DNA of 64,000 nt from Calliopsis andreniformis (taxonomy: Eukaryota; Arthropoda; Insecta; Hymenoptera; Andrenidae), in contig NC_135071.1 in the NCBI RefSeq assembly GCF_051401765.1, forward strand, positions 18,392,961 through 18,456,960, read 5' to 3'. Both the position numbers and the translations under genes were made by a program. Position 1 is the first letter of the stretch. Each line of letters begins with the position of its first letter. The notes beneath the pieces are model-generated. The model was not told the origin of the DNA and did not search any database. It was given only the letters and a program-made list of their open reading frames with translations. Positions 37,001-49,087 of the stretch are shown here, in pieces.

Positions 37001-38367
37001 CATCTCTTCTCGAACGTGACAAGCTGTTTAGTCGATACCGCTGTGATTGCGCCCCGAAGCCAGGACACGTGATTTTCTGGAAAGAATAATTTTCACCCTA
37101 ACACCCTATTTCAACCCTCTGTCGTCTTCGACCCTTTTCCTTGCGCCCGTGTACGACAACGGTCGATGGTGTTCGTCAGGTCAAAGTTCAACGCGAGGTT
37201 TCGCCAGGTCTTCTGCTTTTTTTGTCACTTTCGAGTGTAATTGAAAATAGAGGGGCTTTTCGAGGAAGCGTTTCTACATTAGCATGGAAACGATGAAAGG
37301 AAAGGAATGATATGAACGATTATTCTACAGCGACGAGAAGATAAACTATCTGATCGATATCTAGAAGTGAACACCTCAGTGTGCATGTGCAGGCAGTAAC
37401 AATGCAGCACAGCTCGGCTGCTCAATGATTCATGACCCTACTTATGAATCAAATCGATTTCCCTCGAAAATAGCAGGCTGACGCTTACACACGCTGTTTT
37501 AATGTAGCTAGTTTTAAGTATCATCAGCGAAAACAGTTATTGTGGTATGAAGTTTTCTTTAGAACTGCAATTGAAGACTTTCAGAAATTATCAAACTAAA
37601 AAATTAAGAACCTAAGTACAATTACATTACACCTTATATTTTTCTAAAAAAGTAGATCACTAAGAATTCAGAAAATTCACCAAAATGGAAAAGTTTCCAA
37701 ACCTTATATTTTAAGGCTTTATTGAGAAAAATTGTTCTCTTTTTTAAGACTGTTTCTCTTCTCCATGATTACATCCGCAGGGTGCTAAGGGAAAGGGCCA
37801 CTGCCCAGATACTTGCTCGCGTTATAATTTGCCGCGTGAACGGTTAATTGTTCGGTTAATACGGCCACCGTGACGATTCAACTCTCTTTGTTAACGCAGT
37901 CTTTGTATCGAGCGGTTTTTTGCCAATCGCGAGCAAAGGTTTTGGAAAAGGCTAAACGCGGTGAATACCAGCGTGACTTTAATAAGCATTCACGGTATTC
38001 TCGGGCCTCAATGCCCCCATTGTTTGGCACAATGCGGAAGATTACGAATCTACATGACAATGGGCAGCCTCGACGGTTTTTGGGTCGTGTTAAGGATCGA
38101 GGTGACGACAGATAGCGTGTTGCATTCACGTCTCTGCGTTCAATGTTTTCTTGTCTTTGTCTCGCGACGCTACTGTTCGGGGCGCATCAATTGGAGCAGG
38201 TTATTAAGATGATCGGAAAATCTGAGATCATTTGGGAAGGAAGGTTGCTTCTGTGGCGTTTAGAAATTGCACTTCAGATAAGGTCTTTTCTGGACCAGAT
38301 ATTTAATCATAATTTTGGGGATATTGAGTCACTCGAGTTATTCAGAGTAAACTAGTTGAGATTATTA

Positions 38368-38523
38368 TACAGGCTGTTCCAGAATTGGTGGTACAAGTGA
38401 TAATCTAGGCGACTCATGAAGCATGATATCAATACAATTTATTCTACACTTTTCACTTACATTTTTATATGTAGAATCGAACCTTTTTCGCTTGTAACAC
38501 CAGTTCTGAGACACCCTCTATAT
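38368..38523. mobile_element. 156-bp inverted-repeat element (MITE type)
   Basis: Left end TACAGGCTGTTCCAGAATTG; reverse complement of the right end TATAGAGGGTGTCTCAGAAC. Both continue into TGGTGxTACAAGxG, giving inverted repeats of about 32 bp with mismatches and one small gap. The interior is AT-rich with no frame. Confidence 0.7.
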
Positions 38524-39672
38524 AATTCAGATTTTTGCTAAGATCAAACTGGACATAGTTGATCAGGCTACATGAACCGATTTCAGGAATCTGTTCCTTG
38601 CTATACACTCATCAGTCTCTAACTACTTCAATCCTTTTCCTCATCTCTGAAGTTCATCAGCACAAATTAGAGAACAGCTTGTATATGTAAGGCCATGATT
38701 CGCATCGGTCGCACGCGACAGGTTAATCACTTGAACCCCAACTAAATGACGACATTAACGAACCCACAAAGAGAGACATTCTACTTGCTCGCCTCGAGTA
38801 TTTCCTTTCTAAACGAGGTCTGTGTACGAGCACGCCCTTGCCACGGGGCGCGGAAGATCCGCGATACGCTCATTTGCATGGAGGGTGAGGCACGCTCGAG
38901 TGGAATTTATGGGGGTCGCGCGACGTAATCCAAAACATGGTTACCATGCAGGTTTCGAATTTCGTCTATAAAAAATATAGGAAAAAAAGAAGTAGAAAGG
39001 CAAGGGAGGCCTGGGAGGGGAACTAATTTGTGGTTAGACTAATTCTGCAGGAGAGAAAAAACTTCAGGGGGTGAAAAACGCGGCATGTGGGGCTGCGTGA
39101 AAAAATCAATATGCTTCTGGCACTTATTAGTGGACTTTTCTATTGACTAGAACATCGAAGCAAAAAACTTTCAGCTTAATTCTCTACAACTCTCTTAACA
39201 TGTTTTTAAGACAGTTTAAAAGTTTACTTGCAAACACTAATACCAACAAGCAAATAACGATATCCATTTACCACTCACTATCACTGGCTTCGATTTATCC
39301 CTTGCCTTACGATTCTCTCAAGTCACTTGGTTCTAATCACTGATTCAGGAATTATTGAACAATTAGAACGATTCCGTATGTCCTTTCTATTCGTGAAGTT
39401 TAAACTCAAAATTTGCAATAAGAAATGTGTGCTGGGATAAGTTCAGATCTAACAGTGATGTCAATCCTGCTTGTGTACTTAGACTTTAAGTCACAGTGCT
39501 CCCAGAACTAGTCAAATTACTTATCTTCTACTCAAGCTAAAACGAATAAAAGAAAATGGTAATCATAATATTATGACTCTGTGATTTCATTCTCAAAGTC
39601 AAATAACTCTGACTTTCAAGAGGCTTAACTAGTCAACTTCATAAGGCAAAAGGTCAATCGATTCAAAACACG

Positions 39673-39831
39673 TTAACCCTTTGAGTGCAGCGGAACTACT
39701 TTGCACGCGACAGGTGCGGAAATCCTGCAACCCTATCTACAAACCACCTTCGCCGACGCCCATGGGCGTCCAACGCAAGGCGTCCACTGGTCACCTAAAC
39801 ACCTAGACTTCAACAGCAGTCAAAGGGTTAA
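39673..39831. mobile_element. TTAA-flanked MITE (piggyBac type), family A relative
   Basis: Left end TTAACCCTTTGAGTGCAG; reverse complement of the right end TTAACCCTTTGACTGCTG. TTAA lies at both ends. The termini resemble the element at 30696. It lies 111 nt downstream (minus-strand sense) of the candidate micro-exon donor. Confidence 0.6.
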
Positions 39832-39941
39832 AGGGTACAACGCAAAGCAATATCACAGTGTAGCGTAACACCAACGTGTCTCAGCGTGGTTCTACCGAGC
39901 TCCTCATAGACAACTTAATAATATTTATCAATGTTACTGAC

Positions 39942-40006
39942 CTGTTGGTGGCCAGGACGCGACTGAGGCTGGGAGAAAACCTGGCCTGCATGGTCTACTT
40001 GCACCG
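39942..40006 (-). CDS. Candidate 65-nt micro-exon, possibly the zfh2 exon preceding the last one
   Basis: Seen on the minus strand: acceptor GATAGTTTCAG (AG at 40008-40007), 65 exonic bases, then donor CAACAG|GTCAGTAA (GT at 39941-39940). In one frame the exon has no stop, reads GASRPCRPGFLPASVASWPPT and ends with a single G. Joined to the last exon, which begins TA, this gives a Val codon and continues into AAPGLSGLHG. A second open frame reads VQVDHAGQVFSQPQSRPGHQQ but would end in phase 0, which does not fit the last exon. Inference: a small coding exon inside a very large intron. It could instead be a chance splice-site pair, an untranslated exon or a cryptic exon. A 17-nt A tract (minus strand) lies about 55 nt upstream of the acceptor, and a TTAA-type MITE lies 111 nt downstream of the donor. 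Confidence 0.33.
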
Positions 40007-40061
40007 CTGAAACTATCACAAGCATTTGGTGTTTTATTCGGTCGTGGTGGAGTTTCTAGAA

Positions 40062-40078
40062 TTTTTTTTTTTTTTTTT
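40062..40078. repeat. 17-nt T homopolymer
   Basis: Uninterrupted T run (A run on the minus strand). A poly(A) remnant of a retroposed copy is possible, but no source gene or target duplication was seen. Confidence 0.85.
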
Positions 40079-41519
40079 CGCTTACACACGGACAAATTTC
40101 GAATAATGGACAGGGGAGAGGACAAACGTCTACGAGATCAAGGGACACGGTTCAATTGACGCGTTCGGGGGTCGCGAGAATTTCTGGACCGATTCGAAAC
40201 CACAGAGCAGGCCAGACTCTCTCTTGCCTCGAAACCGAAGCCTCCGCTGTCAATACCTTCCACGATTTACTGAAGTTTCACTCTGCTCGCCTCGAGAACG
40301 GTCCCAGCGCGGCTCGTTGCGCTTTAACCGTCGTCGCAACGATATACGTCGACAGTTCTAGTAGTAGAGGTCAATGATATTGTTCGTGGTTTTTACAGGG
40401 CGTGTGGTCGATCATTGTTTCGTTGGGGGAGATTAATTTGTCGTGGGTGCAAGTTTTCGTTAGGTGTAATGAGTTTGTAAAGTGTAAGAACATTCTTGCC
40501 TTCTCAGGAGAGTGTAGGGAAATGGGAGAATAGCTTTAAAAGTCTGCTAAACTGGTGAGCAATTTGTGATGAGAGGTAGTGTATCATGTTAGTGTGAGGA
40601 TTTAGTTCACTCAGGAAAACATCTTTGCAAATTGTGTGTTGTAATTTATATCATCTTAGATATTAAAAATATCTAACTTGAACAATATTATTGTATTTAA
40701 CTTTCACTGAAAATTCAGACTTCATTGAAAAAAGATTCACTTATGCAATCTACTATCATTAATAATTGTACTACTTTTCGCTTCCACCTTCGTCTTAAAG
40801 GAATGTCATCCATAGAAAAATTTCCTGATGCGAATAATCATGCTCTCTCATTACTTTGGATTACTGACGCTAAGAAACGTTGTAGCTCGGTAATTAATGA
40901 AGAACTAAAGAACGTCTCAATACGATCCTCCTCTTTCGTGTTGCTCACTTTTAGACGCATGCGTAATGGGCTTCATAAAGTGGTGTACAAAGGCGTTATT
41001 TTCTCTGTTCCAAACTTCGCGAGCCCTCTCTGATGGAAGTGGTTTCGCCTTGAATGGCAATGCTGTACTTAACTATTGAAAGTGATCGTAACCCGTAATT
41101 AACACGCAGCGTGAAATAACTCCTCAATGAAGGACGTTAATAGGGCATTCTGTGAGCAATATCTCCATACCATTTCCTCCCTATTATTACGTCGGACTAT
41201 AAATAAAATACTGATGACCCGACCTTCCTGAGACTATCAGAAAAGATGGAAAGTAAGGATATTTAGTACTTATGTAGCGTTTTCAAGCGATATGAAGGCA
41301 GAGTAATTCATAATTAAAGTCTGAAGAGCTTTTTAAGTGGTCATTATTATTAAGTTAGTATATATTTCGTAATTTTGGGTCCCTGAACTGCTGCAAATTT
41401 GCAAAAAAGGAAAAAGATAGTAGTGTACTGAAGCTGATGTTAAAGGGCAAAGCCTTCACTAAAAAGCAATGAAAAATAAAGTACACTTGCATAGACCTTA
41501 CTCGATCACCTATCTGTTA

Positions 41520-42920
41520 ACAACTCGCGAGCCTATACCGAGTAGACCCTGGCCCAAGGTCCAAGCTCGAACCGAGGGCGCGCCTGGACCTTCCATCATC
41601 GTTTCCGTAAATCATGCGGTGCATCCTTTTATTCTTCGAAGCGTGCAGAAAAAGGGTCGAAAGAAAGCGTGGGCAAAAGAAGGACAACGGGTCACCGCGA
41701 TGGGGAGTCAGACTCGGGAGGGGGGCGCAGAAAGGCGATCGGGGTCTTGGGGGAGATCACGAAGCGGCGGGGTGATCTCGCGATGGAATTTAGTTAAACA
41801 GTCGTCGTCGGGGAGGACGAGGACGTCGGTCGGGGTCTGGTGCTTAATAAAAATCGAAGTCGTTCGTTGCTGCCCCCAACCCCTCTCACACGTCCTGCGG
41901 TCGAGCCACGAAGACAGTGGCCCCCACCTCCCTTGTCCCTGTGTGCGCCTCCCTTACACGGATTGTCCACGGCGGTACACGTGTGTCACCTCGTCGACAC
42001 AACCGTGTGCCCGCGCGTTCATAGCTCGGGGGACGCTCGCGGCTGGCGTAGAGGCGTGCGCGCGCGAGAGCAGCCGAGCGAGAGCGCCCCTTGGCCAGGA
42101 GTACGGTAGCGATACGTTTCTCCGACAAATAAATAAAACGAAACCGTAAGCGAGGGAATAAAATGTGATTTACAACGGTGGAAAGACAATGGCCGAGGCT
42201 CCGCACGATAATGTATGCGGATGGCGCGGACTGGTACCCGGGGATACTGACTTCTGATTGGTCGTGCCCCGACGACAGCGCTACAACGGAAAGCGATAAA
42301 TAACTGCGAGCAGATAAAACCTTTCTTTCTGCCTTGGGCTTAGCCTGGCCACTCTCGCATCGGGCTTAGCACTCGAGGCTTCTTCTCCCTCTCCCTCAAT
42401 CTTCCTCTTTTTCTCTCTCCCCCCCATCCCCCTTTCTCGCTTTCCTCCCTCATCTCCGTCCCTTATCCCCCGTCCTCTTTTCTCCGTTTGTAGACCGTTC
42501 GTTGGCTCTCGTCGCGGCCAAGCTTCCATCGAACGATTTCCAATCCTAAGGGCCGATTCGCACGAACCACCGACAGCCACTGCGTGATACGTGACGAGCG
42601 TCCCCCTGGCTTCTCCCGCCCCCACCGAAGTGGTATCGCATTTTTGCGAGCTTTCCGGCGCTCCCTCCCCCTTCCAACCCCTTCGGGCCTCGCTGGGGGG
42701 ATCCATTTTTGCCCTGTCACGTCGATCGGGCTTTCCCTACTCCCGCGATTTCTCGGGACAGAGATATCAACAGGAGTGGCCGGTGACTTTAACGAAAGAT
42801 CGAAAAGGCCTTGTCTCGCGACTCGGCGCCGCTGCGATTCTCCCTTATCCTTTCGTGCGTTTGGCCAAGCGTAATCTCTGGGTGGGAGTTGGATGTGGTC
42901 GGCTAGGTGAGTTTGGGTGA
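41520..42920. other. CpG-rich block, possible regulatory island
   Basis: GC- and CpG-rich with pyrimidine-rich stretches (42380-42480). It contains a 226-aa plus-strand frame (41469-42149) with no recognisable domain and a minus-strand frame (42706-42281) that is mostly charged low complexity. It could be an alternative promoter of the surrounding gene; nothing in the sequence proves it. Confidence 0.35.
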
Positions 42921-45900
42921 TAATGACGCCTACGAGGTAGGGTGCTCGATGGGCTTTAACCCTTGAATATTGCCACGGAGTCTGAGAGAATCTTTGTTAA
43001 TGCTTTTATTTAAGTATTGAAGATTTTGTAATGAAAATTGGGAATATATGGCATACCTCCTCTCCACTTTCCAGTTAATATATCATATTAATTTTGAAAA
43101 TATTTAACAATAGTAGGCTTCAATCAAGGTCTTTGTAAGTGTCTTGAGATTGGGTGTGGTTGAGAGTTAAGGTGCGTTGTTTTGGAATTTGGAGAATATT
43201 GAGTCACAGTGGAGTTGAAATTAAGATTTGAGTTAGAGTTAAGAGTATGCCAGTTGCTGAGTTTCATCATTCTGAAAGGAATATAAGCAGAGATGATTAG
43301 CTAGATATAGATGAGGATACCTAAAGCAGTCTGATCTGCCTGTGAGAATTTGTAATATTCCATGAAATATGAAGAACATCGATTGTAATAGAGGGGAATA
43401 CAGGTCGCAATCGAAGATGTAAATTTTTCCAGCGGTTTTTCCTCCCTTCGTCCTTAGGGTGCCGAGACAATGGAAGGGAGACGGAACCAAGACGATCGAT
43501 CGTTTACGGGACTGCGATGGTGACTGAAATTCAAGGGGAATTAACGAAGGAGGGGAGCCTTTACAGAAATATGATATTTTCCCCCGTAGCAGCTTGTTAA
43601 AAAATATCCAATAGCGAGGGCTCGATGCCCTCCGGAGCGACAGTCCCTTGGAAGCTTCTAATTTCCCAGAGTTGCCAAATCTCTGTTAGACTCTTACTCA
43701 ACGGTCTTTGAAACTCACTAAAAACATATTTCTAAAATAAATTTAAAAAAATTTCGTCAGTAGTTAAATATACAAATTCTCAAATTTTCGTCTAGTTTCA
43801 ACTTTCAATCTTCATACCACCCCCAGCAAAAGGGGTCAGCTAAACCAGGGAACATTAAAAGACTACCCTTAATCGTACCCCAGTGATCGATCCTCGATAT
43901 TAATTCAGCAAATGACCTTTCCCCTATCCATAGACCAGGCCGATGGCCAATTCCGCGAGTCCTCGTTTGGCACCGTGTCGCGATCCGTTGCCAAAATCTT
44001 CCCATCGATACGGCCGATGGTAGCATTTAATTAAAAGTCGCGAGTTATCGAAGTTGATTCGGGGGTTCGATGAAAAATCGGGCCTGAGTGAATGGCGAAT
44101 GGGGGGATACCAGGGATTCGAAATATTTTACACAAACGAGCCGAGGTGGACAGGGGCGGGCGGCACAGAGATGCAATTATTTAAAACAGCAATCACGGAA
44201 ATGAAAGAGCGGATTGAATAGAGTCGCCCACCCCTCTCGAGGACTCGCGGAATATTCGAGTTGGCTTTCCCAGCTGGAAAAACTCTCTAAAAGCTTTCCT
44301 TCCGGGCCGATGAGCGGTAATGCGAACCAAAAATCAAACGACCACCGCGAATGCCTACGCTTTTTTCCCCCCCTCTCTTATTTTTCGCCCCGCGTACGCG
44401 AACACCACCACCGCCTTGGCCATTCCCACCCCCTCGACCTCTGTTTTTAATCCATGTATTTTGTTTGGCCGCAACGCTAACCCCCCTCTTCGTGTTTGCA
44501 CGAACGTAGGCCCCACCCTCTGTTTAATTTATTTATATTCGACGGCGCGGGAAAATTGTTTGCCCTTTTTCCTCGGTCCTCGTTACGGCTGCGCGCTATT
44601 AGCGAGCCACCTTTCGCCCGAAGCATTGTGCGTGACTAACGCGCCGGAAAACGTAACGCGCGGAAGGGATTTTTATTTGTTCGTTAGCGCACCGAATGGT
44701 CTATTTGATTTCTGACGGGTTCTTGGCTTTTGTTCGCAGGGCCTTTGCGTCATTCGGATGCTACCTTAGCGTGGCTTGGTGGAGAACTGTTTTTTTAATG
44801 GGGGTGTGTTTGTGGAAAAAGGAAAAATTGATAAGGGTTATTCTTGTTAAATGTCCTATAGTTTTCAATTATTTCCGATGAATATCTAAAATAGAAAATA
44901 GTAAATTTAAAAATTGTTACTTCTCATGCGTGAATGCTAGTTTCCTTATTTTATTTAAAATTGTCTAGGCTTGATACACAATTCCAAATCGCCTCGAATG
45001 GCAACGTCCAACACACTCGACGCGGAATTACATTGTGTTCATTGTCGAAAAATGATCGATGGACGGCGAACGATTATACAGATTACGCCGTGGATCCCTG
45101 TATTTGTTCATATGCGATAGACACCCCTGGCTGGCATTTTTCCCTCTTTAAATCCGCCCTCGGTGACTTCTACCGCCTTTCACGGGACCCTCTTGAAAAC
45201 TGGCTACTCGGCTTTTGTGTTTGCCACACCGGCGAGAAAGCCACTTTCCCCATGTATTTGTTATTGACCCCGATGATTGATCATTTTCATTTGATAATAG
45301 AGCTCGATAGCATCGACGGGGAGTAAGCGGAGAGGGTCTGATAAAAAGGCAGCGATATCACGGCTGACCTTTAAGGAATTAACACGGAAAATGTTTCTAC
45401 GCGTTTCATCGAGTTTATACATTATCAATTATAGGTACTACTATCTTGTCATCTAAATAGTGGTGTCAGAAATTCCATCAGACCAAGCCTCGTGATTCTA
45501 TTTTTAAATACCCATCAAATGACGAAGCTAGGAAACTGCTTTTAATCAAGTTTTAGAAATAACCAGTATTCAAATATTTTAACAATATCCACTAAAGACT
45601 CTTGCTACATTAATAGCATTAATGCTACATACGCATAGTATACACTAATAATTCTTCTACCTTTTAATATTTAGTTCCCCTAAAAAGATCTATTTCCCAG
45701 TTGCACCCTGAATATTTAATAGTCCAAATTTTTCAAGGCAGAAAAATCAGTTCGCCCCTCGTGGCTAACAAACCGCGCAAGAAAAGCGTCGGGTAGGGTT
45801 TACAATAGAGGCATCGTCTTCCGGAGGAACGTCAGAGGGTATCGAGACTTTAATATTCTTCGACAGACATACCGCCACCCCGAGGGATTTCGTTCGTGCA

Positions 45901-46464
45901 GCCCCACCTCTGCCGCGGTTCGCTTCGAATTTTAATAACTCTGAGAATGCTCAGAATCCAATAATGTCCCAGAGAGTCTCGCCTCCCGCGAGTACGCGCT
46001 TTTTTCCACGTACGATCCGCTCGATTCGCTCGCTTATGCAGCGTTACGTTACGGCACGACCCCTCCGCCCCTCCCATTATAACCCCTGAACCTCTGTCTC
46101 CCGCAGAACGGACCTCTCCACATCTTCTTTCAACCCCCGACCTCTTACGACCAATCCCCCTCGACAGGGGCTCCTGAAAATCTCATATTCTGGAATGACG
46201 ACGCGACTTCAACCCCTCGTCCCACTCCTCGGGACTTTGGAGAAATATTCTTTTCCTGGTACCGAAATACTCGAGATAGTGACGGTGCTCGCCAGTCGAT
46301 TATGAATAAATTTATTGTGCGTTTGATTTAGTTACTGGGACACGGGGAGATTTTGGAGGAATTATGGCTTTGGGTGGAGAGGAGAGGTTTTAGGAGGTAG
46401 GTTTTCGTTGTGAACTCGTTTCAAGAGCTAAGCTTTCTATTTTACGAAACTTCAGTTTTTCAAG

Positions 46465-46605
46465 TAGTCTAATATTCGAAATTTTAACTTTCTACATTTA
46501 CTTGTTTTCAAATATTTGAATATTCGAATATTCAAATTTTCAAATTTTCAAATTTTTAGATTTTTAAATATTTGAATATTCGAATATTCTAATATTCAAG
46601 TTTTC
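46465..46605. repeat. Degenerate TTCAAA AT-rich array
   Basis: Repeated ATATTTGAATATTCGAATAT words give local dyad symmetry. It contains two near-identical copies of that word about 70 bp apart. Confidence 0.7.
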
Positions 46606-46799
46606 AGGTACTTTCATAATCAAGCATTAAAACCCCGAAATTTCTCTAAATTAAAAAATTTCAATCTTCAACCTACTTGCCTTAATTTTCATATCCGATT
46701 TCCCAGACTACCACCCCTTGAGAAACCTGAACGACACCCACTATCTTTCATCAATATCACTTGAAAATTAGCCCCACGTTCCAAGCCTCCTAATTCCTC

Positions 46800-47540
46800 C
46801 ACCCTCTATCTCATCTATTCCTTGATTTCTATTTCACCCCCATCCTCCATCGTCGCGAGAGAATCAGTCGCGTAGTAGCTAAGGTAGACGAGAACCATCC
46901 AGGATTTTCGGGCACCTGCACCCCCGTGGAATAGATTTCCAGGGGTGGTTATGGGAGTGGGGATTGCGACGCCGAGTCGCTCGCGATAGAGTCGCCTCTG
47001 AACGAGAATGGAGAATCGAGGATCGGGGAAGAAAAAGAGGTCTGCCAGGTCAAGGTGGTTGATGGCAGTTACGGGGGTTGGTCGAGGGTGGGGGTTGAGG
47101 TTCGAGGAATAAGGTAAGGATAATCGAAGCAATCGAACGGCGCTGGTAGCTGGCGACGAGGGCGTTGGGCCGCGAAATGAATTCCACGCCTGGCCGTGAG
47201 GGGGTGGAAAAAAAGGAAGCGCCCTCGCGCTATCGCACACGTATGCACGTACACATCTCTCGCGGAGAAACGACGCTCGGGGGCTGCCCGGAGAATGATA
47301 ACGTCGCGCTGGAACGAAGATTTGTGAATACATTAGAGAAAATGCGCTGGGGTGGAACTGGGAGGGAAGATGGACTCTGAGGGATGGCGGGATCGGTTCC
47401 TGAGGGAACGAGCCTCGGAATCTCTTTCTGGCTCGAGTATTTATCTTACGATCGCGCGGGGGTTGCCGCTGTGACTGTGGCGAGTCAACGAACTTCTCGT
47501 CCCTCTCGGAGGGGTGGATTCTCGCACCCTCCGCTCTGAA
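46800..47540. other. CpG-rich block
   Basis: GC-rich stretch with a 172-aa minus-strand frame (47333-46815) of no recognisable family. Intronic or regulatory by position only. Confidence 0.3.
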
Positions 47541-48967
47541 TTTAAGGTCCTATCGTGTCTATACATCCTTGGCAAGGGCTGGGACTGGTACAGTGGAGTA
47601 TCGATTATCTTGAACTAATCGGCCGACACGATGCTAGGATAATCGAATTCTTCTGGCTGGCCGAACGACGTCGATGCTTTATCGAAAATACAGAAGCTTC
47701 CTCTATTCATTTCATTCTTGAAGTTTCACAAAGCACTTCTAATTCTCTGTACCGCGAGTTTTTTAAATTTTCAACTCTATCAAAGGGCTAAATGTAAAAT
47801 ACAGTCCCAGCAGGTCACTGACAACTGTGACTGGAGAAGCTCGTTTGCACCCCAGGGTTTCGTCTTCACCTAATTTCCAATCTAAATCAGGTCCGATTTG
47901 AATCACCACCCCCTGTTTCGAGCAGTCCTCGGCCCGTTCAAAGGGCAACGTGTTTCGCGACAGTGATAAAAAGAGTCGTCGGTATTACGAAGGTGGAGAC
48001 ATCGTTTCCGTCCTCGGCCCCCGTCGTCCCCCCTCCCTGTCGTTTCTTTTCACCTCTGCCAGGTATCTCGCTCGCTTACTCTCCTGGCGAGAGACTGATG
48101 GCGGTTTATATTACGCGGATTCATATTACCACCAATTAAACTCCTATACCACCTCGAGCCTGTGGTGCTCATACGTTATACCAGGGGATATGGGACGTTG
48201 GTACCTGGTGCACGGTTCCCCTGTGCGCTTGCCTTTAGCATTCGCTAACGGGTGTCCACGAAGGGCGAAGTGTGACATAAATAATTTTATCAGAGCCCTT
48301 CATTTCTCACGATATTTCCATTTCATAATAAGTGTCTCATTGGTGATTCTAATATCTCTATTTATTATTATCTTTTCTTTTTTTTGAGAGGGAGGGAGGA
48401 AAATTTAGAAGTGTATTACAGCTAAACATAGTTAAACGATTATCCACTCTGCTAACAAGTTAGACAAGAAATATGTCAGTATCTCCTTCCAGAGCTCACC
48501 TGTAATTCTGAAAGGGTCAATTATGCTGGTAGAGTTTCTGGCCAAGAAACAGTCCAATTAACGAGTTAATATTTCATCGATTACAGCGAGTTACGATACC
48601 CTTCGTGTATCCTAGTTCGTTACCGCAGTCAGAAGAACGTCTGCCCGTTCGCAAATTATTCGACGACCTTTGCGTGCAACCGATCCCTCTTGCGAAAAGT
48701 CCCTCGGCGAGATGACTCGCAATTATAGGTAAAAGTCATGCACGCTAAATGGACAGAGCGAGGTGTTCGGGGAACAAAGACCTGGAGGATTGATAATGAT
48801 CTCGGTTTGTTTTCTGTATTGTTAGCATTTGTCAAGCAACGGACGTCGCAGGCGAAAGTCCCTCTCTATAGCACACATCTCGAAATATCTTTTTGGGGTT
48901 ACGTTACAGACACAAAACTGCTGTAATTAAAAACCTTTCTCAATTACATGAAAGAAGATTTACCACA

Positions 48968-49087
48968 TTAATACTAGAACTACCAAACCATATTTTATTT
49001 GTGTGAATTGCATACGTTTTCAGACATTTGTAGCTGTGACACATTGCTAAAAATACCCATAGATTAACATGGTAGTTCTAGTGTTAA
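48968..49087. mobile_element. TTAA-flanked MITE (piggyBac type), family B
   Basis: TTAA, then TACTAGAACTACCA, about 84 bp of interior, TGGTAGTTCTAGTG, then TTAA. The 14-bp terminal repeats match at all but the first position. TTAA target sites with CxCTAGA-like ends are typical of piggyBac elements. 120 bp, no coding capacity. Confidence 0.78.

Larger units (their letters stand above)
18669..39941 (-). other. Large intron-like region upstream of the zfh2 last exon
   Basis: No recognisable protein-coding exon was found here. Open frames are short, overlap on both strands in GC-rich stretches and match no family I know. It contains MITE-like elements at 19986, 30696, 38368 and 39673, TTCAAA-type AT arrays at 18806, 26284, 32999 and 33995, a CpG-rich block at 22200-22960, and several exact ATGCAAAT octamers. 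If the 65-nt micro-exon is real this is the last zfh2 intron. If not, the intron extends to the right edge. Confidence 0.55.

Noticed and set aside
40062..40078. T17 run as a possible retroposon poly(A) tail
   Set aside because: No recognisable SINE or LINE body, gene copy or target-site duplication beside it.
41469..42149. 226-aa plus-strand frame
   Set aside because: No family recognised; composition follows the CpG-rich DNA, and the opposite strand is also open.
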